Positions 15,401 through 25,497 of a stretch of 64,000 bases of DNA are shown piece after piece. A program made the position numbers and the translations under genes. The notes under the pieces were generated by a model. It had not been told where the DNA came from, did no database searches, and saw only the letters and a program-made list of their open reading frames with translations. This DNA is from Tipula vernalis (lineage: Eukaryota > Arthropoda > Insecta > Diptera > Tipulidae), in NCBI GenBank assembly GCA_958295665.1, contig OY282558.1:32819045-32883044 (forward strand). The letters run 5' to 3'. Position 1 is the stretch's first letter, and each line of letters begins with the position of its first letter.

Positions 15401-18400
15401 TTGTCGTATTTTCATCGCTTCTGAATGTTGACGTAGTTTGATACGTTGTAGATTCAATAAATTGCGTCGAACTACGAGTTTCATTTTCCAAATCGGTTGT
15501 AAATATTGGAGTAGAAAGAGTGGATATTGTACCAGTAAATGTTGAAGCTTCTGAAGGTAAATCGGTGAAAAATATTGTTTCGGCAATTGTTGTTTCTGTC
15601 GAAATATCAGAAATTGTAGTAGTAGTTGTTGTTATTGTTGTTTGGCCAGCATCTGTATTTGTTGTAGTTTTCAATGTAGTCACTTCAACTGGAGACTCTA
15701 TGTCTAATTCAGTGGTTGTAGTAGGTTCGTTCTTCATTGTAGTTGTATCTCTTGTAGATGTGAAAGTTGTTGTATCAATACCAGATGTGGTGATCGAAGA
15801 GTCTTTAACAGTTGTTGATTCTCTACTGTAAATTGTTGTATCTTCCTGATTAGATGATGTGTCTTTAGTTGTTGTATCAATTCCCGATGCTGTAGAAGTT
15901 TTAACGTTTGTATCCGATTCGGTAAGTATTGAAGTTAAATCGGTATATTCCGTGGGGTTTGGCGTAATAGTTGTTGTTGTCACTAAATTATATGTGGTTG
16001 GGAAAGTGTGATTTGTTATTGGCACAAAAACGGTTGTGAATGAAAATGGAGTTGTTGAAAAATCTGATGTGTGAAATGTAGATTCAGTCTCTTCTGTAGT
16101 CATAATTGTATATGTTGTTGTATGTAAACTTAAATCGGTGGAATTTTCGTAAGTATATGGCCGATACGTAGTTGTTGGAGACATATCTATGATATCAGTT
16201 GTTGTATAAACTATAGCGGTGTAATTACAGTCTAATTCATTTTCAGGTAAGACTAGACATTCACAAAATATGCCAGTCAATGATGGTGGACATGAACACG
16301 AAAAATCATCGACTCCATCGATACAAGTGCCGCCATTAACGCAACGAGGCCCCAACTGACACTCATCATATTGTAATTCACATTTTTCGCCATGGTAATC
16401 AGGTACGCAGTAGCATACTGGCAGACCCTCTTCCATTAAGCACAATGCATTATTTTCACAAGGAGAATCTTGGCACAGTAAAACATTTGCTTCGCAATTT
16501 TGGCCCGTGAAGCCCACACTACAAGCACAAGCATAATTTGCAATTTTGTCCACACAAATGGCACCGTTTTGACATGGCGATGAGTCACATTCATTTATTT
16601 CATTTTCACAATATTCACCCTGCCAACCAGGTAAACAGTCACAGGAGAACTCCAGGCCGAAACCTTCAATACATTGTCCACCATTGTTACATCTTGTTCC
16701 ATTGCCTATTTTAAAATATTATTTTACTATTAATTATATAAATGTTTAAAATACATTTGTTGACTTATTACCTAATTCACATACTGCTAAATCATTTTCA
16801 CAATGGATACCCAAAAAGCCGGGCATACAAATGCAAACATAACCATTATCCTCGTCATTACAAGAGCCTCCATTCTGACATGGGTTCGATAAGCACTCGT
16901 CCAAGTTTTCTTCACAATTTTGTCCTAAAATAGATATTTAGTATTGCGATTTGTTGTTGTTGAACTACATTGTGACGGAGAAAACATACCAATAAAACCT
17001 TCTGGACAGCTGCAATTATATTGAGCCACTCCGTCAATGCATGTAGCTCCATTTAGACATGGCGATGACCAACATTCATCCCAGTTTGTTTGACATTGTA
17101 CACCAGTGTAACCATCTATGCAGTAACATGAATATGTGCTGTGAGAAGTACACAAAAAAATGAGTGGCCGATTAAAGTTCTACGCTAAGAAATGGCATGA
17201 CTCTATTTAAGGACTAGTGTTACCAACTAGTAAAAACGCTAATCCGGAGAGATTTAATGTAAACTCAATGATTACATTAGGTCTAAATATTTAAAGGTAT
17301 TCGTTTTCCTAGTGTCAAGAAAAAATGCCATTTTTGGGATTTATGTAGTTTACCACAACTTTCTTTTTTTGGACTATTTTGTATATAGGTTTAAAGTTTT
17401 CTTTGAAGTTTTATGATGGCTACTTATGAAGTCCAACAACGGTTAAAATCATTGAATTTTTCAATTCTTTCGGATACTGTGCGGCAGAATGTAAATGAAA
17501 ATGTGTATATCTCTACTCGATGGCGTTCTACCCAATTGCCGCGACATCTACAACAATGCCTGCAATATGCCAATAATACCTGGGTAATAGTATTGGAAAT
17601 GTGTTGAAATTGTTAGTATTTTGGAGATAGTAGTGGTATGGCTGGTTTTTTAAAGGCAGTAACCATATTGTAGCCTGCCTTTTAAAAAACCAGGCCTACC
17701 AATATTACTTCCAAACTACTAACAATTTCAATAATCGTCAGCTGCACCCGGGTATTATAGACCTTGTAGAGAATTTTCTGCGTTCAGCAATTCTTGTGGG
17801 TCTACTTGAAGGGGTTAGTGTGTGTAATTAACATAGGCATTTTCAATGGCCTTTACAAAGAGCCTACAAAGTCCTAAAAAATTTCCATGAATTCTATTTT
17901 CTTAATAAAAAAGAGTGCTAAACGTGGGCACACAGCATAATATAGCTTAATCAACTTATCAATAATAACTTCAATTAAGAAAGACGTGGACCTTTCTGTC
18001 TATCCAGATAAGAATGGATCTTTGTAGTTATTGTAGATGGTTTCAAATGACGTGCATTAACCAGGAATCCTTGGTTATTGTTATTAGCCAAGATGTGGTT
18101 CAGGGACATGAGGATACGTCTAAACAGAATCATAAATAAAATAGCGATAAAAATCGTCTTCTATATTAAGAGTGAGGAGAACCATTAATTTGAAACACTC
18201 TTTTAAGCTTTATTTAGCGTCAAGGTAAAAAAAATTGTTAAACTCATTCGACTTCGTGTTAGCATAAAACTACTTAAAATTTGAGGGCTGGGATATTCAT
18301 CTACCATCAAGTTTAATTTAAGGTTTATACCCTTGACTCGATATAGTACAGTTTTTGCGTGGAATACTTGAACGGTATTAGTTTGAATTTAAATCTTCGG

Positions 18401-19070
18401 AGTAAAAGGTTCGAGTGGGTTACCCTAGTAAAGACATTTTTCAGATTATTACAGTACAAATCACATTAAGTATTAACACGTTACTCTGGAGATTGGGATC
18501 TTTCGGTTACAATTTCAACTTGTGTTTCGCTATCTTATGGATAATAATTTATTGTGGAAAAAGCCAGAAAAATTAATCTACTGATTTGATTTGTGGTATA
18601 GTTTGTTAAAATTTCGTGTTTCAAATCTACATATATACTTACATACATTTACACTTGAGTAAAATAAGGGGGAATATTTTATGTCTTTGGTTTTTTTTTA
18701 TTTTGTTTTCGCTTAAAATATTTATAACATAACAGCAAATACCATAAATCAAAAAAGACATATCATTCATTAATTGCGGAGGAATAAATAAATTTTATAC
18801 ATAACTTCAAAAGTGCCAAATCATAATTTTTATTTACAATACATTTTATAGTGAGTGATTACAGATTGCACATCACACAAAAAAAAAAATATTGACTTAC
18901 CTATTTAGATCATCAATACAGACTCCGAATAAACATGGATTACTTAGGCAGGCAAATCCTCCATTTGTTAGATGAAATGCACCCAATAAACCATGCAATA
19001 ATATAACCACTTTGTTTAGTAAACTAAAATTAACATAAGTTTTTTTTCTTTCATTTTGATTTAGTATCAT
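9490..19070 (-). CDS. eys: Eyes shut / Spacemaker-type secreted EGF-laminin G protein, complete, nine exons
   Basis: In flies Eys is secreted by photoreceptors into the inter-rhabdomeral space and opens the rhabdom. Exons (-): 18901-19070, 16990-17138, 16772-16924, 14707-16705, 14295-14650, 13581-14235, 12315-13516, 11773-12246 and 9490-9668; 5337 nt, 1778 aa. The start ATG at 19070 is followed by a hydrophobic signal segment ([14 protein letters not shown], about residues 20-33). Then come seven EGF-like repeats (about 40-308), a Thr/Ser-rich mucin-like block (about 318-593), EGF8, LamG1 (about 630-824), EGF9-10, LamG2 (about 943-1140), EGF11-12, LamG3, EGF13-14 and LamG4 (about 1562-1778), whose YIGGAP motif is rebuilt exactly across the last intron. 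There is no membrane anchor and no ERLI tail, which rules out Crumbs. EGF9 carries an insertion of about 30 residues. Start-exon choice is the least certain part. Confidence 0.92.
9669..11772 (-). other. Last intron of eys
   Basis: A 2.1 kb intron with a GTAAG donor at its high-coordinate end and a TTTTAC-AG acceptor next to 9668. It holds no coding exon: the LamG4 domain reads continuously across it. It contains a small hairpin element at 9834-9912. Confidence 0.8.
9834..9912. repeat. Small foldback fragment sharing ends with the 23.7 kb MITE
   Basis: CTCATCTCACCGAAAAAC (about 9834-9851) pairs with TTTCTCGGTGAGGTGAG (about 9882-9898), making a hairpin. The right side continues into GGTGAGAACCATAATAG, the terminal motif of the TTAA-flanked element at 23695-24362. 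It looks like a partial relic of the same family inside the last eys intron. Confidence 0.5.
17139..18900 (-). other. First intron of eys
   Basis: This intron separates the signal-peptide exon from the second EGF exon. The donor is AATAG-GTAAGT at 18901/18900 and the acceptor is CTTCTCACAG next to 17138. It carries a foldback repeat around 17560-17765. The 64-codon open frame at 17413-17607 on + has no recognisable homology and lies in that repeat. Confidence 0.75.
17560..17765. repeat. Long imperfect hairpin (foldback) in eys intron 1
   Basis: The segment TTGAAATTGTTAGTATTTTG to AAAGGCAG (about 17604-17658) is mirrored at about 17674-17731, giving arms near 58 bp with roughly 85% complementarity around a loop of about 16 bp. 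A further outer block, ATAATACCTGGGT against ACCCGGGTATTAT (near 17570 and 17750), extends the symmetry. This is typical of a MITE or foldback element. Confidence 0.65.
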
Positions 19071-22019
19071 TTTGTGATGGGATAACACTTTTTTATAAGT
19101 TTAACATAGAAATGTTTAACTATTTTAAAACTTAACTGCATCAATTTTATTAAAAATTATCATTTGTAGTTTTCATATAATTTATAGTTTTAACATGTCT
19201 AATGGTTTCATAAGTACATATATATGTACATATGCGTAAATACAATATTTTGCTTGATAATAAATAGTTTACACAAAATTTATTTGGCATTTGTCGCAGA
19301 TAATAAAGGATACAAAAAAAAAAAAGAAGTAGAAAATTTGTAGAAAATTTATAAAAATTTTGTTGTTTAATTATTTATCTGAAATTATATAGCAAATTAA
19401 AAATGCATTAGAGACTATAGTTTCGTCTGAATTATGAATTCCTGCACTATAAATTATAAAACCCTAATAAATATAATATCGATCTGTATATTATGCCTGA
19501 GCAGATACATATAAATTTTGAAAATTTTTAGTCAGATTGGAGCCGAGTATATACATATTTTAATATATGGTATATTTACTTACGAAATGTCGGCTCTATA
19601 GAACTATAATAATTGTTGTTTCAATGTAATTTAATGAAAGCTTACACATCGTTCAATAAATGATATTAAATGTTCTATTTATTATATGAAGAAAGGTGTA
19701 GTAATTGAACAGCAACAATTCTTTAATTTTCATGAATACGTGAAGTGGAAATTTATATAGTTCTAGATTTACAATTTATAGTTTTTGTGTTTGTTGTAGT
19801 ATCATTTTTTTTTTTTTGATCAAACGATATAGAAACCCCTTCTGAAACGCCGCACGAAATAAGCAAAAGTAATAAATAAATAAACAAATATATAACAGTG
19901 GTAACCATGGCTAAATATTATAATATAAGATTATAAACACATGAATTTAGATGTCATATGTTAATAACTATGTATATACTCATGTAATATATTATATGTA
20001 TTATATCATATAAATATATATTTTTTTTATATATCTAATAGTTCCTTAGTAGGTTACCCCAGTTATGTTACAATCCTTTATATATAGAACTAAATTTATT
20101 GTTATCTTTCTTAAAAAAAAATCACTGTGGTTATTTCATAATTCCATTTAACACCTCCACAAATAAGCACTATAATTCCCATTACTTTAATTTAGAAATT
20201 AACATGAAAAAGTTGAAAAAATTTCACAGCAAAAAAAAAAATGTTCACCTTTTTCTTATAAACTAAAAATTGCTACTGCATTTGAAAATTTTTATTTTAT
20301 ATAATTTCAAATGTAGGAAAATAAAATTTCATTCGCTTTTCTGAAAAGCATAATTTGCGTTTCGTGCTTTTTTGAAACATGCGCGAAGTGAAGAATCACT
20401 ATATACTTTTATACATGTAGTATTATCCGAAAAAAAATTTATTATTCAGTTGATAAATAATATTAAAGTAATACAAACAATTTTCTTGTTCTTTATTTTT
20501 TGACTACCTCCTATTTAGAATACATATTACAATATAATAAAGAAATTTAATTTTTATTTACTTATGTAAGATAAAACGGGGCCAATTACATTAAGCCATT
20601 AATCACTGTGCAATTCTCTTGCATATTCTTTATGGATTTTTTTTTTGTTTTTCTTTCAAATTTGGCTGTAAAATGAAATTTGTGTAAGCGATAAATAAAC
20701 AACAGGCAGGGTGACCCAATTTGGTGAATCCATTTATGATAGTACGCTATTTTATCGTACCCTGGCCTCAGATAGATTTAACTCGGTACACGTTATTTTA
20801 CCGATTTAAATACTCATGTATGAATTTCTAAAGTTTTCCGTTGAAATACCCTGGGTTACAGCAAAAATCATATCGCAAAAACAACAAATCATCCATTGAA
20901 AACTGTACTCGTATGTAGCTTTTATTATCACCAAAAAAAAAAAAAAAAAAAAAAATGATTAAGCCCTTTGTTCACATACTTGACCTTCGATAAATTCGTT
21001 GAAATCTTAACATAAAAAAGGGATTTTTTTTTACTTTTATTATGTGGGTACGCGCGTAAACCACAAATTTGTTATGTTGCCTAGTTACTTTATTCAGTCA
21101 ATACAAATTATTATCCACTGAAAATCATGGTATTCAGTCCGTAGATAGCTATGTAAATCCATAATGTATGTATTAGAAAAATAGGCAGATATAATCATAT
21201 TTAAAAATATCCAAGTTCAGCATATGTATGATAATGTTTATTGATTTAAAAAAATTTTGTTCAATGATATAGAATTTAAAATAGTACACACACACACAAC
21301 ATTTTAAAGGGCTTCCCCATAACTGGCTTCTAAATTATTGTAATTATATTTCTGTGGTAGAATGGATTAAGATCAACAATTGATTGATTTTTGGTTATGT
21401 TGTGACCTTCAGTTGTTTGATAATTCCGCATTTGCTGGATACATCTGTAGTAAGAGTCCACATACATAGGTACATGCTCTCTTCTTGCTCACATTAAAAC
21501 TTCCGTTAATTTTGTAATTTATTATTTATCATCACAGTAAGTAAAAGTTTCGTTTTGCATTTTTGTTTGTTTAAGTTAAATGAGGGTAACCCTTTTATAC
21601 ATACTTGTTTCCTTATTTTTTTTTAATACAACATTTTATTTTAACGATAGTTAGCGAGTTTTGTACTCAATTAGTACTTTGTGTTAAGGTAACAGAAAAG
21701 TTTCTCCCGCTTGAATATGGCAAAATCAAAAAGAAATTTAGTGGACCCCAGAACGTAGTTGTTTTATATGGTTTTTTAAATTGAGATAAAATCTGAAATT
21801 TGAACAAGAGTGTTTCTGTATTACTAAGTCAGTTTCCTCAGTTTACAACTGTATTCACATAATAATTTTAGTGTATTTATTTATTTATTATTAAAAAAAA
21901 TCTTATTATTAAAACAATTTCCGATATATAGAAATTATTACCACCTGATCAGCTTATCTCCCCAATTCTCTTAACACCAAAAAAAAAAAAAAAAATTGTG
22001 GACCAACATTATTAATTAT
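19071..22019. other. Gene-free DNA upstream of eys
   Basis: AT-rich with no supported exon. It should hold the eys promoter and any 5' untranslated exon. A homopolymer A run of about 25 bases lies near 20932-20955 and a short CA run near 21290. An in-frame GTG at 19088 upstream of the eys ATG is not a plausible eukaryotic start. Confidence 0.5.
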
Positions 22020-22021
22020 TA

Positions 22022-23279
22022 CAGTCAGTCAAGTAAGAGCGTGGTCGTCATTACCGACAGGTAATGAAAGATTTCGCTCTAATTCCTTTGCGCGCCGATA
22101 GAGGGAAGCTTTGTCCTTGATGCATTGTCAACAAAGATTCAGTTGTCGTTGATCTTTTGAAAGAGAATCACGTTAAGCGCCATGAGTGCTAAATACGCGT
22201 CGCGCTACGAGGCTGTGTTCCTTTGCACCCACCCGAAAGGTCCCAAAATGTCGCAATCAGCGGCTGCTAAATATATGAGAAAGTCGAAGGCATTTGTACA
22301 TAAGTGGGTACAGCGATATAAAGTGGCTAAAAATGTCGATGATTTACCAGAACGTGGCTCGATAGGAAAAGTGGACAAAAAAGATGAAAAAAGAATAGTG
22401 AATCTGTTTTCGCGGAATCCTGGTTTAACACTGCGGCAAGGACAAGCAAAATTAAAGGCAAAAGGTTTAGATATATCCTACGAAACTATCCGAACCCATC
22501 TCCGTACTCATGACCTGAAATGGCGCAACACAATGAAGAAGCCTCTGTTGACTGGAAAACATGTGAAAAAGCGACTCGCTTGGGCGCATGAGAATATCGA
22601 TAGAGATTTTGGAAATGTCATTTTTACTGATGAATGTTCTGTATGGGCACGTTGTGTCCTCACGCGAGCCTGGTCAACTTCCACCAATAGGCTTGTTCAG
22701 CGGACCGTAAAACACGGAATAAAGGTGCATCTTTGGGGCTGCTTCTCAAAGCAGGGATTCGGCACTTTGTACCTCTTTACCGACAACCTAAATGCCGAAA
22801 AAATGATTAAAATCTACAAAAAGGCTTTACTGCCATCTGCCAAACGTTGGTTCATCAGCAAAAATGAAGATTGGATTCTGCAAGAGGACAACGATCCTAA
22901 ACACCTCAGCAAGCTCTGTACTGAGTGGAAGACTCAATCTGGCATCGTTACATTGGATTGGCCGTCGCAGTCGCCTGATGCAAACCCTATTGAAAATGTG
23001 TGGGCATATATTAAACAGAAACTTCGTGGAAGACGCACACACACTTTGAAGCAGCTATCTTGCGATCTGGAGATCGTTGCCACTAGAATACGCCGTCAAA
23101 TTAGTAGAAAGCATGCCTCGGAGATGTCAGGCAATTATCGACGCCGATGGTGACTGGACACAATATTAACCGAATTGCATCATCGTTTGTAATGTGTACA
23201 ATATATTTATAAATATGAAAGTTTCACCAAATAAATTTTTTTATAAATTAACCCGACCACGCTCTTACTTGACTGACTG
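22022..23279 (+). mobile_element. Tc1-family DNA transposon, 1258 bp, perfect terminal inverted repeats
   Basis: The element starts CAGTCAGTCAAGTAAGAGCG and ends with the exact inverse; the perfect match covers 26 bp. It is flanked by TA on both sides (22020-22021 and 23280-23281), the Tc1/mariner target duplication. One transposase frame fills the interior, and an AATAAA-like signal lies near 23230. The perfect ends suggest recent insertion, although the transposase C-terminus seems to be out of frame. Confidence 0.92.
22182..23153 (+). CDS. Tc1-type DD34E transposase, probably frameshifted near the C-terminus
   Basis: The transposase binds the element's inverted repeats and performs cut-and-paste transposition in the nucleus. 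The 323-aa frame starts at the ATG in CGCCATGAG. It has an N-terminal helix-turn-helix region (about residues 10-115) and a DDE domain: the first Asp in FTDECS, the second in QEDNDPKH, and Glu in SPDANPIENVW, with 34 residues between the second and third acidic residues. The C-terminal end in this frame is atypical. Just after about 23090 another frame reads the family-type ending (SMPRRCQA) and stops at about 23169, so a small indel probably changed the last ~20 residues. The catalytic core looks intact; activity is doubtful. Confidence 0.88.
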   Translation: MSAKYASRYEAVFLCTHPKGPKMSQSAAAKYMRKSKAFVHKWVQRYKVAKNVDDLPERGSIGKVDKKDEKRIVNLFSRNPGLTLRQGQAKLKAKGLDISYETIRTHLRTHDLKWRNTMKKPLLTGKHVKKRLAWAHENIDRDFGNVIFTDECSVWARCVLTRAWSTSTNRLVQRTVKHGIKVHLWGCFSKQGFGTLYLFTDNLNAEKMIKIYKKALLPSAKRWFISKNEDWILQEDNDPKHLSKLCTEWKTQSGIVTLDWPSQSPDANPIENVWAYIKQKLRGRRTHTLKQLSCDLEIVATRIRRQISRKHASEMSGNYRRRW

Positions 23280-23281
23280 TA

Positions 23282-23690
23282 CATTAACAATAATTACGAT
23301 TGTTTTAAAAGTTCTAATTATGAGGGATAAGGGTATGACTGAATGTTATAGCTTTAAGGAAAACATAAATTAAATAATAATTGAAAATTGTTTAGAATAA
23401 GTATTATATGATTTCCATTAACTAATTAAATATGCTACATTAATATTTAAACCATCCCCATCTAACCAATAAAATGTCAATACAAATGAATCTTAGCGAG
23501 AGCTTTTAGATTCAAGCTTTCAATTTTAGTAAATAGTAAGTTTCGCCATTTTCAAAGTCATTTCGAGATTTAAAATGTTTTAATCGATTGTTGTAGATTG
23601 TTTTAATGTAACGTCTTTAATGTAACCGTCTTTTTCGATGTAATTCCGTAAATATTCAACGAGGTTCGATGACTTCTTTCAAGCGCTCTA
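23282..23690. other. Spacer between Tc1 element and MITE
   Basis: About 400 bp of AT-rich sequence with no recognised feature. Confidence 0.5.
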
Positions 23691-23694
23691 TTAA

Positions 23695-24362
23695 TACCCC
23701 TATTATGGTTCTCACCTCATCGACGAGTCGCCCTGACTCGAAAAATCGTGTGAATTCAATTTTGGTATTATGGTTCTCACATTTATTTTGGCGAGAGTTG
23801 TGCGCGGTTGATCTTATTGGTTTTGTTAATTATGACCATTTCCATTCGTTTTGAAGTTTGCTAGCACAGTAGTTTTATATTTTTTGACGTATAGTTTAGC
23901 AGTTTTTTGTACACATTTACATTTATTGTGATTAATTTTGATATTTTATCGCTTAAAATTGTTAATAAACAGTGCAAATAGCAAAATACAATGTGGATTT
24001 ATTTTTCTGTGGCGAATGAAACTGGAGGAAACAAAAATGTTTGACAACTTACATACGCATTTTGTTGTTAACATGTACAATAAAAATATTTTAAAATACG
24101 TTAAACAAAAAAAAAAAATTGATTTTTATTCAATATTTAATTAGGAAATATTAATTAAAATATGTATTTTGCCTGTAAAAAAACTGTAGAGTTTTTTATT
24201 CCATTTCTTTATTCTTTACAAAAAATCGCACTAGTCACCAAGAAATATTAGGTGAGCAATTTTGACATTACTCTCACTCACGGCGAGAACCATAATACCA
24301 AAATTTGATTTGGGTGACTTGAAGTCGCCAAGTGACTCTTAGGTGAGAACCATAATAGGGGC
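23695..24362. mobile_element. Non-autonomous DNA element, TTAA-flanked, double inverted ends
   Basis: TTAA occurs immediately outside both ends (23691-23694 and 24363-24366). The ends carry CCCCTATTATGGTTCTCACC on the left and its inverse on the right, and a second internal copy (TTTTGGTATTATGGTTCTC) lies about 50 bp in on each side, so the inverted arms total roughly 90-100 bp. TTAA flanks with CCC-starting ends are reminiscent of piggyBac-type MITEs, but that assignment is inference. No transposase remains. Confidence 0.65.
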
Positions 24363-24366
24363 TTAA

Positions 24367-25497
24367 ATTCAGGGTGATATGCTGCTGTATGTAATTTTTG
24401 TATTGTACATGTCAGCAAGGAATGATCCGGTCTCTGCTTCTTGATTAGGAAGAGGAACTGCCATTGAAAACTAATGTATTTATTATTTTGGTATGTTGAC
24501 ACTATTGGTCCAACTACTATCCGATCCATTAGTAATTGTGATGAGAAAAATTTAAGGTAACGATTACGTTTGTTGACATATAATACCAATGAAAATTTTT
24601 TTTTTTTGGAATTTTTTTCTTTTATTTAATTTAATTATAAATAACGTTTCATTTGATTAAATTTCTTAAATAATTTCATAACTGTAATGGAAATAAATTC
24701 AATTAAACTTGATGCATAAATATTTGTGTTATACAGAAAAATTTAAAAATAATTAGTAAATTAATTAAATTTAAAATTATTTTTGACTAATTAAATAGTG
24801 AATTTAGTCACTTATAATTTGTGAACCATTGGAACATTTTTATTACGTCTCTATCACGCGTCGGAAGTGGTCCAAAAATTTGTTCAAAAAATCGCATCTA
24901 CACTGTTTTACAAGCACCCCATTATAAATTTTTGGTTTTGATAAATTGCAGATATCTTCTGCTTTCATTTAAACCTCCGCAAGTATAAATCGAAACTCTG
25001 CCTTGGCCTAGGCAACTACTTAAGTTCAATATTTTCATATAATTTCGAGGCAATGATACTTCTTATGTATGGGAGGCGTTATTGTGCTGAAGAGGAAATT
25101 GAGTGTTGACTGATTTTTCAACAAATGGGAATGCTACATCATTCAATAAACCGAAATTGAATATTATAGCCTTGGAGCGTTGTAGTTTATAGCACGTCAT
25201 TATATTGATTGCCAATTGAAAACTCTGGAGAACTATGTTATGTACAAATATGTCCGTTTTGCATTAATTAGAAAATATGGGGAAAAAATTTGTTTATTAC
25301 ATTAGCAAAAAAATATCAAACAGGGTGGTTACTTCTTCCGTTAGTATCACTTACGGAAGAAATAAAAGATTATGCGACTGTATAAATTACAACACTTCAA
25401 GGTCAATGTTCAATTTCAGTTTATTGAATGAGGCAGAATTTTCCCAAAGGATTATCATGAAATTCTTTGATAACAGTGTAAATATCATCTTTAGTCT
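24367..25497. other. Gene-free spacer
   Basis: AT-rich sequence with no recognised gene. Short open frames in it have no visible family features. The right end borders the retroelement remnant. Confidence 0.45.

Noticed and set aside
9490..19070. Assignment of the EGF/laminin-G gene to crumbs
   Set aside because: The protein ends in a laminin-G domain with no membrane segment and no cytoplasmic ERLI tail, and has a Thr-rich block after EGF7. Both features point to eyes shut.
19068..19088. An upstream GTG as the eys start
   Set aside because: GTG is not a plausible initiator for a nuclear eukaryotic gene; the ATG at 19070 precedes a good signal peptide.
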